Both the position numbers and the translations under genes were made by a program. Below, in pieces: positions 7,945-16,075 of a stretch of 34,347 nucleotides of DNA (position 1 is the stretch's first letter; each line of letters begins with the position of its first letter). The DNA comes from Streptomyces sp. UW30 (GTDB lineage Bacteria > Actinomycetota > Actinomycetes > Streptomycetales > Streptomycetaceae): NCBI RefSeq assembly GCF_008042075.1, contig NZ_RDBN01000053.1, forward strand, positions 1,674,352 to 1,708,698. The letters run 5' to 3'. The notes beneath the pieces are model-generated. The model was given only the letters and a program-made list of their open reading frames with translations. It ran no database searches and was not told the DNA's origin.

Positions 7945-10900
7945 TCACTGCATCCCCACCAACAGATCCGCCGCCTCTTCCCGCTCCACCATCCCCCGCA
8001 GCGGCCCGTCCACAGCGGCCAGTTCCGCAAACGTCCCCCGCTGCACGACACGCCCCTCGTCCAGCACGACCACCTCGTCCACGGCCTGCAACCCGGCCAG
8101 TCGGTGCGTGATGAGCAGGGTCGTACGGCCCTCGGTGGCGGCCAGCAGGTCGGCGGTGAGGGCGTCGGCGGTCGGCAGATCCAGGTGCTCGGCGGGCTCG
8201 TCGAGCACGAGGACGGGGAAGTCGGCCAGTAGTGCGCGCGCCAGCGCGAGCCGCTGCCGCTGCCCGCCCGACAGCCACGCCCCGTGCTCGCCCACGAGCG
8301 TGTCCAGCCCGTCGGGCAGGCCGTCGGCCCAGTCGAGCAGCCGCGCGCGCCCCAGGGCGTCGCGCAGTTCGGCCTCGGAGGCGTCCTTCTTGGCGAGGAG
8401 CAGGTTCTCGCGTACGGAGCTGTCGAAGAGGTGCGCGTCCTGAGCGCACAGCCCGACGAGTCGCCGCACGTCGTCGCCGTCCACCGCGTAGGCGTCCACG
8501 CCGCCCAGCGTGTACGAGCCCGCGTCCGCGTCCAGGAACCGCAACAGCACCTGCGCCAGCGTCGTCTTGCCGGACCCGGACGATCCGACGACGGCGATCC
8601 GGCGGCCCTCCTCCAGGGTCAGGTCGAGGCCGGCGAGCGCGTCCCGGTCCTGGCCTGCGTGACGGGCGGTCAGGCCCCTGACAGCGACCGGGAAGGGCGA
8701 TGCGGGCGCCTTCCGGGGACGCTCCGGTTCCCGTACGGGCTCGGGCGCGTCGAGGACTTCGTGGACGCGCTCGGCGCTCTTGCGCACCCGCTGGCGGTAC
8801 TGCACGGCGAGCGGCAGCCCCAGGACGGCCTCGAAGGCGGCCAGCGGGGTGAGGACGACGACGGCCATCGTCACACCGCTCAGCCGCCCGTCGGCGACCG
8901 CCTGAGCGCCCACGAGGGCGGTGGCGGCGACGGTGAGGCCGGAGATCAGCGCGGTGAGTCCGTCACCGAGCGCCGTCGCGGTGGCGGCCCGTGAGGCGAT
9001 CCGGGTGAGCACCCCGTCGGCCTGCCGTGCCTCGGCCGTACGGCTGGGCAGCGCGCCGGCGACGGTCAGTTCCGCGGTGCCGGTGAGCAGATCCGTCACG
9101 CGTGTCGCGAGGACTCCGCGGGCGGGGGCCAGCCTGCGCTCGGCACGGCGGGCGACGGCACCCGTGACGAGCGGGACTCCGAGCCCTGCCGCCAGCAGCC
9201 CGACCGCGAGCACCGCTCCGGCCTCGGGCAGCAGCCACGCGGTGAAGCCGACGGTCCCGGCGGACACGACCGTCGCGGCGGCCGCAGGCAGCAGCCAGCG
9301 CAGCCAGTAGTCCTGAAGCGCGTCCACGTCGGCGACGAGCCTCGACAGCAGGTCGCCGCGCCGCGTACTGCGCAGCCCGGCGGGTGCCAGCCGCTCCAGC
9401 CGCCGGTACACGGCGACCCGGGTGTCGGCCAGCATCCGCAGCACCGCGTCGTGCGACACCAGCCGCTCGGCGTACCGGAACACGGCCCGCCCGATGCCGA
9501 AGGCCCTCGTCGCCGTCACGGCCACCATCAGATACAGCACGGGCGGCTGCTGCGAGGCCCGCGAGATGAGCCATCCGGAGGTGGCCATGAGCCCGACGGC
9601 ACTGCCGAGCGCGAGGCTCCCGAGCAGCAACGCGAGAGCGAGCCGGCCGCGTCGGGGGCCGGACATGGCGCGGACGCGGGCGAGGACACCACGCGCGTTC
9701 GTCGTGAGCGGCACCGCCTCGGCCTCGGCGGGAGCGGAATCACCGTGCGTTTCGCCGACCTCGTTCGGACGGTCGTCGGACGCCTTGGGCAGGGCCTCCG
9801 ACCGCACCGGCGCCGCGATCTCAGCGAGCCGCACGACGCGGTCCGCCACGCCCAGCAATGCCGGCCTGTGCACGACCAGCAGCACCGTGCGTCCCACGGC
9901 GAGCCGCCGCACGGCCTCCACGACCTCGGACTCGGTGGCCCCGTCGAGCGCGGCCGTCGGCTCGTCGAGCAGCAGGACGGGCCGGTCCGCGAGGAAAGCC
10001 CGGGCCAGCGCGAGCCGCTGCCGCTGCCCCGCGGACAGTCCGGCCCCGTCCTCACCCAGCACGGTGTCGACGCCCTCGGGCAGCGCGTCCACGAATTCCA
10101 GCGCTCCGGCATCGGCCAGCGCCCGCCGCACGGCCGCGTCGTCCGCGTCGGGACGCGCCAGCCGTACGTTCTCGGCGATCGTCCCTGCGTACAGATGAGG
10201 CCGCTGCGGAACCCAGGCGATACGCGAGCGCCACTGCGCGAGATCGAGCTCGGTGAGGTCGGCTCCCCCGACCAGCACCCGCCCCTCGGTCGGCCGCACA
10301 AACCCCAACAGCACGTTCAGCAGCGTCGACTTGCCCGCACCGCTCGACCCGACGAGCGCCACCGTCTCCCCGGGCTCGACGGCGAAGGACACACCCGAGA
10401 CGGCGTCGGCCGAACGTCCGGGGTAGCGGACCGAGACACCCTCGAACGACACCGCACCGGTCGGCACCGCCCCGGTTCCGGACGCCGGTACCGGTGTCTC
10501 CAGCACCTCGAAGATCTCCTCGGCCGCGGAGAGCCCCTCGGCTGCCGCGTGGTACTGCGCGCCCACCTGCCGCAGCGGCAGATAGGCCTCGGGCGCCAGC
10601 ACGAGGATGACCAGGCCGTCGTACAGATGCATCTCGCCATGGACCAGCCGCATGCCGATCGTGACGGCGACCAGGGCCACCGAGAGCGTCGAGAGCAGCT
10701 CCAGCGCGAAGGAGGAGATGAAGGCGATCCGCAGGGTCCGCATCGTCGCCCTGCGGTACTCACCGGTGATGCGCCGGATCGACTCGGCCTGCGCCTTGGC
10801 CCGTCCGAACACCTTCAGGGTGGGAAGCCCGGCGACTACGTCGAGGAAGTGCCCGGACAGCCGGGACAGCAGCCGCCACTGACGGTCCATCCGCGACTGG

Positions 10901-11445
10901 GTGGCCCAGCCGATCAGCATCATGAAGATCGGGATGAGCGGCAGGGTGCCGACGATGATGGCCGCCGAGACCCAGTCCTCGGTCACGATCCGCGCCAGCA
11001 CCGCGACAGGCACGACCACCGCGAGTCCCAACTGCGGCAGATAGCGCGAGAAGTAGTCGTCGAGGGCGTCGACGCCTCGCGTGGCGAGAGCGACCAGCGA
11101 ACCGGTCCGCTGCCCGCTCAGCCGGCCGGGTCCCAGCTCGGCCGCCCGCTCCAGCAGCCGACCCCGCAGCTCCGACTTCACCGCCGCGCTGGCGCGATGG
11201 GCGGCGAGTTCGGTGAGCCAGGCGATCACCGCACGACCCACCGCTACAGCCGCCAACAGGAGTAGGGGAGTGCGTAGTTCGGCGGAGGACATCCCCTGCT
11301 GGAACGCCCCCACCACCGCTTCGGCGATGAGCATCGCCTGGGCGATGACCAGTCCCGCACCGACGGCTCCCAGGCCGACGACCGCCATCAGGAAGAGGCG
11401 AGTGGCGCGGGCGTATCGGAGGAGACGCGGATCGATTGGTTTCAC
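7945..11445 (-). CDS. cydCD: Fused CydDC-type ABC transporter for cytochrome bd assembly
   Basis: About 1,166 residues comprising two complete ABC half-transporters joined end to end. Each half has six predicted TM helices followed by an ATPase: first Walker A GSSGAGKST near residue 370, signature LSAGQRQR, Walker B LLLDEPTAALD; second Walker A GSSGSGKTT near 955, signature LSGGQRQR, and VLVLDEPAEHLD. CydDC exports thiols/controls haem loading needed for cytochrome bd maturation. It follows cydB directly, completing a cydABCD operon. The open frame starts at GTG 11454, but that is one base from the GAGG at 11456-11459; GTG 11445 has a ten-base spacing and gives MKPIDPRLLRYAR, so it is preferred. 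Both starts lie within or at the edge of a parS site. Confidence 0.93.
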   Translation of the reverse strand: MKPIDPRLLRYARATRLFLMAVVGLGAVGAGLVIAQAMLIAEAVVGAFQQGMSSAELRTPLLLLAAVAVGRAVIAWLTELAAHRASAAVKSELRGRLLERAAELGPGRLSGQRTGSLVALATRGVDALDDYFSRYLPQLGLAVVVPVAVLARIVTEDWVSAAIIVGTLPLIPIFMMLIGWATQSRMDRQWRLLSRLSGHFLDVVAGLPTLKVFGRAKAQAESIRRITGEYRRATMRTLRIAFISSFALELLSTLSVALVAVTIGMRLVHGEMHLYDGLVILVLAPEAYLPLRQVGAQYHAAAEGLSAAEEIFEVLETPVPASGTGAVPTGAVSFEGVSVRYPGRSADAVSGVSFAVEPGETVALVGSSGAGKSTLLNVLLGFVRPTEGRVLVGGADLTELDLAQWRSRIAWVPQRPHLYAGTIAENVRLARPDADDAAVRRALADAGALEFVDALPEGVDTVLGEDGAGLSAGQRQRLALARAFLADRPVLLLDEPTAALDGATESEVVEAVRRLAVGRTVLLVVHRPALLGVADRVVRLAEIAAPVRSEALPKASDDRPNEVGETHGDSAPAEAEAVPLTTNARGVLARVRAMSGPRRGRLALALLLGSLALGSAVGLMATSGWLISRASQQPPVLYLMVAVTATRAFGIGRAVFRYAERLVSHDAVLRMLADTRVAVYRRLERLAPAGLRSTRRGDLLSRLVADVDALQDYWLRWLLPAAAATVVSAGTVGFTAWLLPEAGAVLAVGLLAAGLGVPLVTGAVARRAERRLAPARGVLATRVTDLLTGTAELTVAGALPSRTAEARQADGVLTRIASRAATATALGDGLTALISGLTVAATALVGAQAVADGRLSGVTMAVVVLTPLAAFEAVLGLPLAVQYRQRVRKSAERVHEVLDAPEPVREPERPRKAPASPFPVAVRGLTARHAGQDRDALAGLDLTLEEGRRIAVVGSSGSGKTTLAQVLLRFLDADAGSYTLGGVDAYAVDGDDVRRLVGLCAQDAHLFDSSVRENLLLAKKDASEAELRDALGRARLLDWADGLPDGLDTLVGEHGAWLSGGQRQRLALARALLADFPVLVLDEPAEHLDLPTADALTADLLAATEGRTTLLITHRLAGLQAVDEVVVLDEGRVVQRGTFAELAAVDGPLRGMVEREEAADLLVGMQ

Positions 11446-11452
11446 GTGAAAC
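11439..11452. promoter_or_regulatory. parS site (perfect) at the cydB/cydCD junction
   Basis: Exact GTTTCACGTGAAAC. It spans the ribosome-binding spacer and start region of cydCD: the CACGTG core supplies the preferred GTG start codon on the - strand. Confidence 0.92.
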
Positions 11453-11457
11453 ACACC

Positions 11458-12462
11458 TCAGTGCACGGATTCGGCGATGTGCTGCGTGCCGATCCGCTTG
11501 CGGAAGACCCAGTAGGTCCAGCCCTGGTAGAGCATCACGATCGGCGTGGCGATCACCGCGCACCAGGTCATGATCTTCAGGGTGTAGGGGCTCGACGACG
11601 CGTTGGTGACCGTGAGGCTCCACTCGTCATTGAGCGAGGACGGCATGACGTCCGGGAAGAGCGTCAGGAAGAGCATGGCCACGGCGGCCACGACGGTGAC
11701 GCCGGAGAAGGCGAACGACCATCCCTCGCGCCCGGCCTGGTTCGCCACCAGCGCGGCCACCAGGGCAGCCACGGCCACGACGAGGGCGACCAGGCTCTGA
11801 CCGTCGCCGTTCTCGATCTGCGTCCAGAGCAGGAAGATCAACGCCAGCACGGCGGTCGCAAGGCCGACCCACAGGGCCGTCTTGCGCGCCCGCTCCCGGA
11901 TCTCCCCCACGGTCTTGAGCGCGGTGAACACCGCACCGTGGAAGGTGAACAGCGTCAGCGTGACCAGACCGCCCAGCAGTGCGTACGGGTTGAGCAGGTC
12001 CAGGACGTTGCCGACGTACTCATGGCTCTGGTCGATCTTCACGCCCCGCACGATGTTGGCGAAGGCCACACCCCACAGGAACGCCGGGAGCAGCGAGCAC
12101 CAGAAGATGGCCTGCTCCCAGTTGCGCTGCCAGTTCTCCTCGGGCCGCTTGGCCCGGTACTCGAACGCGACACCCCGGACGATCAGACAGACCAGGATGA
12201 GCAGCAGGGGCAGATAGAAGCCGGAGAAGAGCGTGGCGTACCACTCGGGGAAGGCGGCGAAGGTCGCGCCGCCCGCGGAGAGCAGCCACACCTCGTTGCC
12301 GTCCCAGACGGGGCCGATGGTGTTGATCAGCACCCGCCGCTCGGGCCGGTTGCGGGCCAGCAGCTTGGTGAGGACACCGACCCCGAAGTCGAAGCCCTCC
12401 AGGAAGAAGTAGCCGGTCCACAGGACGGCGATCAGGACGAACCAGACGTCGTGAAGTTCCAT
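11458..12462 (-). CDS. cydB: Cytochrome bd oxidase subunit II
   Basis: A 334-residue multi-spanning membrane protein of the CydB family. The N-terminus MELHDVWFVLIAVLWTGYFFLEGFDFGVG is the hallmark CydB start; later GPVWDGNEVWL, a central GVAFANIV and the C-terminal helix VIATPIVMLYQGWTYWVFRKRI also fit. The length matches the short CydB type of actinobacteria. CydB pairs with CydA to form the quinol:O2 oxidoreductase used at low oxygen. A GGGAGC ribosome site precedes the ATG, which lies 20 bases after the cydA stop. Its TGA is a few bases before cydCD, so the three genes form one operon. Confidence 0.96.
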   Translation of the reverse strand: MELHDVWFVLIAVLWTGYFFLEGFDFGVGVLTKLLARNRPERRVLINTIGPVWDGNEVWLLSAGGATFAAFPEWYATLFSGFYLPLLLILVCLIVRGVAFEYRAKRPEENWQRNWEQAIFWCSLLPAFLWGVAFANIVRGVKIDQSHEYVGNVLDLLNPYALLGGLVTLTLFTFHGAVFTALKTVGEIRERARKTALWVGLATAVLALIFLLWTQIENGDGQSLVALVVAVAALVAALVANQAGREGWSFAFSGVTVVAAVAMLFLTLFPDVMPSSLNDEWSLTVTNASSSPYTLKIMTWCAVIATPIVMLYQGWTYWVFRKRIGTQHIAESVH

Positions 12463-12482
12463 GACTGTGCAGCTCCCTCGGC

Positions 12483-13991
12483 CTAGTACGAGAAGGCCAT
12501 CGGCTTGTCGGCGTCACGGGAGTCGCCGCCGATCTTCGTGGGCGGGTTGAGGTCGGCCTCGGTGAGCTCGGGCGGGCCGGCCTTGACGTACTTCACCAGC
12601 AGCTTGACCTCGACCACGGCGAGGATGGCGTACAGCGCCGTGAAGACGATCATCGAGGTGAGGACCTCGCCCTGGGAGACGCCGGGGGAGACCGCGTCGC
12701 GGGTCTGCAGGACGCCGTAGACGACCCAGGGCTGACGGCCCATCTCGGTGAAGATCCAGCCCCAGGAGTTGGCGATCAGCGGGAAGGCCAGGGTCCAGAT
12801 CGCGATGCGCCAGTACCACTTGGTCAGCTTCGGGCCGAGGGCCTTCTTCGGGAGCAGCACCAGATGCGGTACCTCGTCGTCACCGACCCTCAGGTGCTGC
12901 GGCAGCATGAACTTCTTGCGGGTCAGCCAGAGTCCGACCAGGCCGACGGCGAACGACGTCATGCCGAAGCCGATCATCCAGCGGAAGCCCCAGTAGGCGA
13001 CGGGGATGTTGGGCCGGTAGTCGCCGGGGCCGTACTTCTCCTGCTCGGCCTTGTTGACGTCGTTGATGCCGGGGACGTACGAGGTGAAGTCGTCCTTGGC
13101 CAGGAAGGACAGCAGGCCGGGGATCTCTATGGCGACCTTGTTGTGGCCCTTGTCGACGTCACCGACGGCGAAGACCGAGAAGGGCGCCGGCTCCTCGCCG
13201 TCCCACAGGGCCTCGGCGGCGGCCATCTTCATCGGCTGCTGCTCGTACATGATCTTGCCGAGCGTGTCCCCGCTGAGTGCGGTGAGCAGGCCGCCGATGG
13301 CGACGGTGACCAGGCCGAGCCTGAGCGAGGTCTTCATATCGCGGATGTGCTTCTTGCGCAGCAGATGGAAGGCGGAGATGCCGACCATGAACGCGCCACC
13401 GGTGAGGAAGGCCGCGGACAGGGTGTGGAACGCCTGCGCGAGGGCGGTGTTCTGGGTCAGCACCAACCAGAAGTCGGTGAGCTCGGCCCGCCCCTTCGCC
13501 TCGTTGATCCGGTAGCCGACGGGGTGCTGCATCCAGGAGTTGGCCGCCAGGATGAAGTACGCCGACAGGATCGTGCCGATGGAGACCATCCACATGCAGG
13601 CCAGGTGGATCTTCTTCGGCAGCTTGTCCCAGCCGAAGATCCACAGTCCGATGAAGGTGGACTCGAAGAAGAAGGCGATCAGCGCCTCGAAGGCGAGTGG
13701 AGCACCGAAGACGTCACCGACGAAGCGGGAGTAGTCGGACCAGTTCATGCCGAACTGGAACTCCTGCACGATGCCGGTGACGACCCCCATCGCGATGTTG
13801 ATCAGGAAGAGCTTGCCCCAGAACTTCGTCGCCCTGAGGTACTTCTCCTTCTCCGTGCGTACCCAGGCGGTCTGCAACCCGGCCGTGAGAGCGGCCAGCG
13901 AGATCGTCAGGGGGACGAACAGGAAGTGGTAGACGGTGGTGATGCCGAACTGCCATCGCGCCAAGGTCTCCGGCGCCAAAGCCAGGTCCAC
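12483..13991 (-). CDS. cydA: Cytochrome bd oxidase subunit I
   Basis: A 502-residue CydA. Haem ligands expected from the E. coli enzyme are visible: His22 in TVYHFLFVP, His189 in AQAFHTLSA and Met338 in WGFRWMIG; Glu102 and Glu110 in FEALIAFFFEST correspond to the conserved acidic pair. The GRQPW motif (417-421) and the quinol-site segment HNKVAIEIPGLLSFLA are present. The Q-loop is the short type. The enzyme oxidises menaquinol and reduces O2 to water with high affinity. The start is GTG 13991, with AAGGAG seven bases upstream (13999-14004). A Rex operator immediately upstream indicates control by cellular NADH/NAD+ ratio, as established for this operon in S. coelicolor. Confidence 0.97.
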   Translation of the reverse strand: MDLALAPETLARWQFGITTVYHFLFVPLTISLAALTAGLQTAWVRTEKEKYLRATKFWGKLFLINIAMGVVTGIVQEFQFGMNWSDYSRFVGDVFGAPLAFEALIAFFFESTFIGLWIFGWDKLPKKIHLACMWMVSIGTILSAYFILAANSWMQHPVGYRINEAKGRAELTDFWLVLTQNTALAQAFHTLSAAFLTGGAFMVGISAFHLLRKKHIRDMKTSLRLGLVTVAIGGLLTALSGDTLGKIMYEQQPMKMAAAEALWDGEEPAPFSVFAVGDVDKGHNKVAIEIPGLLSFLAKDDFTSYVPGINDVNKAEQEKYGPGDYRPNIPVAYWGFRWMIGFGMTSFAVGLVGLWLTRKKFMLPQHLRVGDDEVPHLVLLPKKALGPKLTKWYWRIAIWTLAFPLIANSWGWIFTEMGRQPWVVYGVLQTRDAVSPGVSQGEVLTSMIVFTALYAILAVVEVKLLVKYVKAGPPELTEADLNPPTKIGGDSRDADKPMAFSY

Positions 13992-14013
13992 GTCGCCGCT
14001 CCTTACATACGCT

Positions 14014-14029
14014 TGTGAAAGCGTTCACA
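14014..14029. promoter_or_regulatory. Rex operator (ROP) upstream of cydA
   Basis: TGTGAAAGCGTTCACA, matching the published Streptomyces Rex consensus TGTGAACGCGTTCACA with one base change. It lies 23 bases before the cydA start. A CATAAT -10-like box on the - strand (14040-14045) would place transcription start beside the operator, so Rex would block initiation or early elongation when NADH is low. A longer inverted repeat (14011-14018 with 14031-14038) surrounds it. Confidence 0.88.
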
Positions 14030-14060
14030 TTCACAAGCAATTATGCAGCACGGTCACTAT

Positions 14061-14079
14061 GACCCCCCACAGGGGGGTC
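14061..14079. repeat. Perfect C6/G6 hairpin in the cydA upstream region
   Basis: Arms GACCCCCC and GGGGGGTC separated by ACA, a perfect 8-bp stem with a 3-base loop. It lies between the divergent cydA and cyclophilin-fold genes. It may be a regulator site or a transcription block; no family is recognised. Confidence 0.6.
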
Positions 14080-14109
14080 CCTCGTTACGACGCACCCCTT
14101 GGCGGAAAC

Positions 14110-14126
14110 TTCAACATATTGTTGAA
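14110..14126. promoter_or_regulatory. Operator-like palindrome over the -10 of the cyclophilin-fold gene
   Basis: TTCAACA-TAT-TGTTGAA, seven-base perfect arms. It overlaps a TATTGT -10-like box (14117-14122) placed about 12 bases before the ATG at 14135. The position fits repressor binding over a near-leaderless promoter. The regulator is unknown. Confidence 0.5.
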
Positions 14127-14134
14127 TCGCCAGC

Positions 14135-14527
14135 ATGCAGACACAGACACCGCGTCAGATACGGATCTCCTGGCCCGCGGGACACCTCACCGCGACCCTC
14201 GACGACACTCCGACCGCACAAGCCCTCAGCAAGGCCCTGCCGCTCAGCTCGACCGCCCACACTTGGGGCGAGGAGGTGTACTTCGACACAGGAGTGTCCG
14301 TTTCACGTGAAACGGACGCCCAGCAGGTGGTCGAGCCGGGCACGGTCGCCTTCTGGACCGACGGCGACGCGCTCGCCCTCCCCTACGGACCCACACCGAT
14401 CTCGCGAGGCGACGAGTGCCGCCTCGCGAGCCCGTGCAACATCCTGGGCCGCCTCGACAGCGACCCCCGCCTGCTGGCGACGGTCCGCGACGGCGACCCC
14501 GTACGCGTGGAACTCGTGGACGCCTGA
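14135..14527 (+). CDS. Cyclophilin-like fold protein
   Basis: A 130-residue small soluble protein of the cyclophilin-like superfamily (TM1367/DUF369 type): RISWPAGHLTATLDDTPTAQALSKALPL, HTWGEEVYFD, then VVEPGTVAFWTDGDALALPYGPTPIS and CNILGRL are the usual strand pattern. It lacks the catalytic Arg/Phe arrangement of true peptidyl-prolyl isomerases as far as I can see, and the family's biochemical role is unsettled. A parS site lies inside the coding region and encodes the VSRET stretch, an apparent insertion between two strands of the fold. It is divergent from cydA, and a palindrome covers its -10 region. Confidence 0.8.
   Translation: MQTQTPRQIRISWPAGHLTATLDDTPTAQALSKALPLSSTAHTWGEEVYFDTGVSVSRETDAQQVVEPGTVAFWTDGDALALPYGPTPISRGDECRLASPCNILGRLDSDPRLLATVRDGDPVRVELVDA
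14300..14313. promoter_or_regulatory. parS site (perfect) inside the cyclophilin-fold gene
   Basis: Exact GTTTCACGTGAAAC; the palindrome extends perfectly to 22 bp (14296-14317). It is read in frame as part of SVSRETD. Confidence 0.93.
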
Positions 14528-14543
14528 CCGTGCCCGCGGAGCC

Positions 14544-15623
14544 CTAGAGCTCCTTGCGGAACCCTTCCGCCACCTTCAGGAAGATGTCGTTCGCCTCGGC
14601 CTCCCCGACCGTCACCCGCACACCCTCGCCCGGGAACGGCCGGATCACCACGCCCGCCTGCTCACACGCCTGAGCGAAGGCGGCCGTGCGCTCCCCCAGC
14701 CGCAGCCACACGAAGTTGGCCTGGGTCTCGGGCATCGTCCAGCCCTGGGCACGCAGCCCCTCGCCCACGCGGTTGCGCTCACACACCAGCGACCCGACCC
14801 TGCCGAGCAGTTCGTCCTCGGCGCGCAGCGAGGCGACGGCCGCGTCCTGCGCGAGCTGGCTCACCCCGAAGGGCACGGCCGTCTTGCGCAGGGCCGCCGC
14901 GACCGGTTCCTGGGCGATCGCGAAGCCGACGCGCAGGCCGGCGAGACCGTATGCCTTGGAGAAGGTCCGCAGGACACAGACGTTCGGCCGCTCGCGGTAG
15001 ATCTCCACGCCGTCCGGCACCTCGGGGTCGCGGATGAACTCGCGGTACGCCTCATCCAGCACCACCAGGACATCGCTCGGCACCCGGTCGAGGAATCGCT
15101 CCAGCTCGGCCCGCTTCACGACCGTGCCGGTCGGGTTGTTGGGGTTGCAGACGAAGATCAGCCTGGTGCGGTCGGTGATGGCGGCGGCCATCGCGTCCAG
15201 GTCGTGCACCTCACCCGAGGTCAGGGGCACCTTGACGGAGGTGGCACCGCTGATCTGCACGATGATCGGGTACGCCTCGAAGGACCGCCAGGCGTAGATG
15301 ACCTCGTCGCCGGGCCCCGCGGTGGCCTGGATCAGCTGCTGGGCCACACCGACCGAGCCGGTGCCCGTGGCCAGATGGGTGACCGGAACGCCAAAGCGCT
15401 CGGACAGCTCGTTCATCAGCCCCGTGCACATCATGTCCGGGTAACGGTTGAACGAAGAAACCGCCGCCGTCACCGTCTCCATCACGCCCGGCAGCGGCGG
15501 ATAGGGGTTCTCGTTGGAGGACAGCTTGTAGGCCACCGGGCCACCGGCCGCCGCGGGCTTGCCCGGCTTGTAGGTGGGGATACCCTCCAGCTCGGCGCGC
15601 AGCTTGGGGCTCGTCTCGCTCAC
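14544..15623 (-). CDS. hisC: Histidinol-phosphate / aromatic aminotransferase
   Basis: A 359-residue PLP-dependent fold-type I aminotransferase. [13 protein letters not shown] at the N-terminus, CNPNNPTGT (159-167), DEAYREF around 190, the PLP Lys223 in [16 protein letters not shown] and the C-terminal GEGVRVTVG are diagnostic of HisC/Pat. A stand-alone hisC of this kind outside the his operon is often a second paralogue (hisC2/pat) that can also aminate phenylpyruvate, so the aromatic role is possible. GTG 15623 is preferred over the ATG at 15683: a GAGGAGG lies just upstream of the GTG, family similarity begins there, and the extra 20 residues are Gly-rich. Confidence 0.9.
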   Translation of the reverse strand: MSETSPKLRAELEGIPTYKPGKPAAAGGPVAYKLSSNENPYPPLPGVMETVTAAVSSFNRYPDMMCTGLMNELSERFGVPVTHLATGTGSVGVAQQLIQATAGPGDEVIYAWRSFEAYPIIVQISGATSVKVPLTSGEVHDLDAMAAAITDRTRLIFVCNPNNPTGTVVKRAELERFLDRVPSDVLVVLDEAYREFIRDPEVPDGVEIYRERPNVCVLRTFSKAYGLAGLRVGFAIAQEPVAAALRKTAVPFGVSQLAQDAAVASLRAEDELLGRVGSLVCERNRVGEGLRAQGWTMPETQANFVWLRLGERTAAFAQACEQAGVVIRPFPGEGVRVTVGEAEANDIFLKVAEGFRKEL

Positions 15624-16075
15624 CGCAGTCCTCCTCGCGACCACCGGCGGCCCATCACCACCGCCGGCTCCAATACTTCTCACCTTATGAGGATTCCGCG
15701 CCGATGCGTACAGGTGAGGAGGAGCCGATGCCCACCGACGGTGCAGACCCGTCCGTTGATCACACCTGTCACACCAGCATCAGGGGCATCGTCATACGAA
15801 GGCGTACGAATTGGGGGGCGCGTCACACATATATCTACGCGCCGGTGGCTCGCGCCCTGGCGCGCATCACCCGTGAAGGTGAGTTGAGACCTCTTCGAAA
15901 CATCGGACACTTGGCAGGCCCATGCGCGCCGACAAGTCACGTCTTGCCATTGGATCGTTCAACTCCCTTGCTTTCAAAGGAATTTGACGGTCTATGACCT
16001 TGCAGAAACGTGCCTGTCAACGATTGCATATGCGTCCGCACTACCCCACCGCATGAGCCCTACTATCGGCTCGCC
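15624..16075. other. Divergent intergenic region between hisC and the LacI regulator
   Basis: 452 bases without a convincing gene. A + strand frame (15704-15997, 97 codons) exists but has no ribosome site or recognisable similarity. The stretch is less GC-rich than its surroundings, with AT-rich patches at 15825-15840 and 15950-16000, as expected for promoters. No riboswitch or tRNA was recognised. Confidence 0.6.
16061..16066 (+). promoter_or_regulatory. -10-like box of a probable leaderless promoter
   Basis: TACTAT, ending ten bases before the ATG of the LacI-family gene. Transcription would begin at or next to the A of the ATG. No good -35 is visible. Confidence 0.4.

Noticed and set aside
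15704..15997. A 97-codon + strand frame between hisC and the LacI gene
   Set aside because: No ribosome site, no recognisable similarity, and it overlaps the expected divergent promoters.
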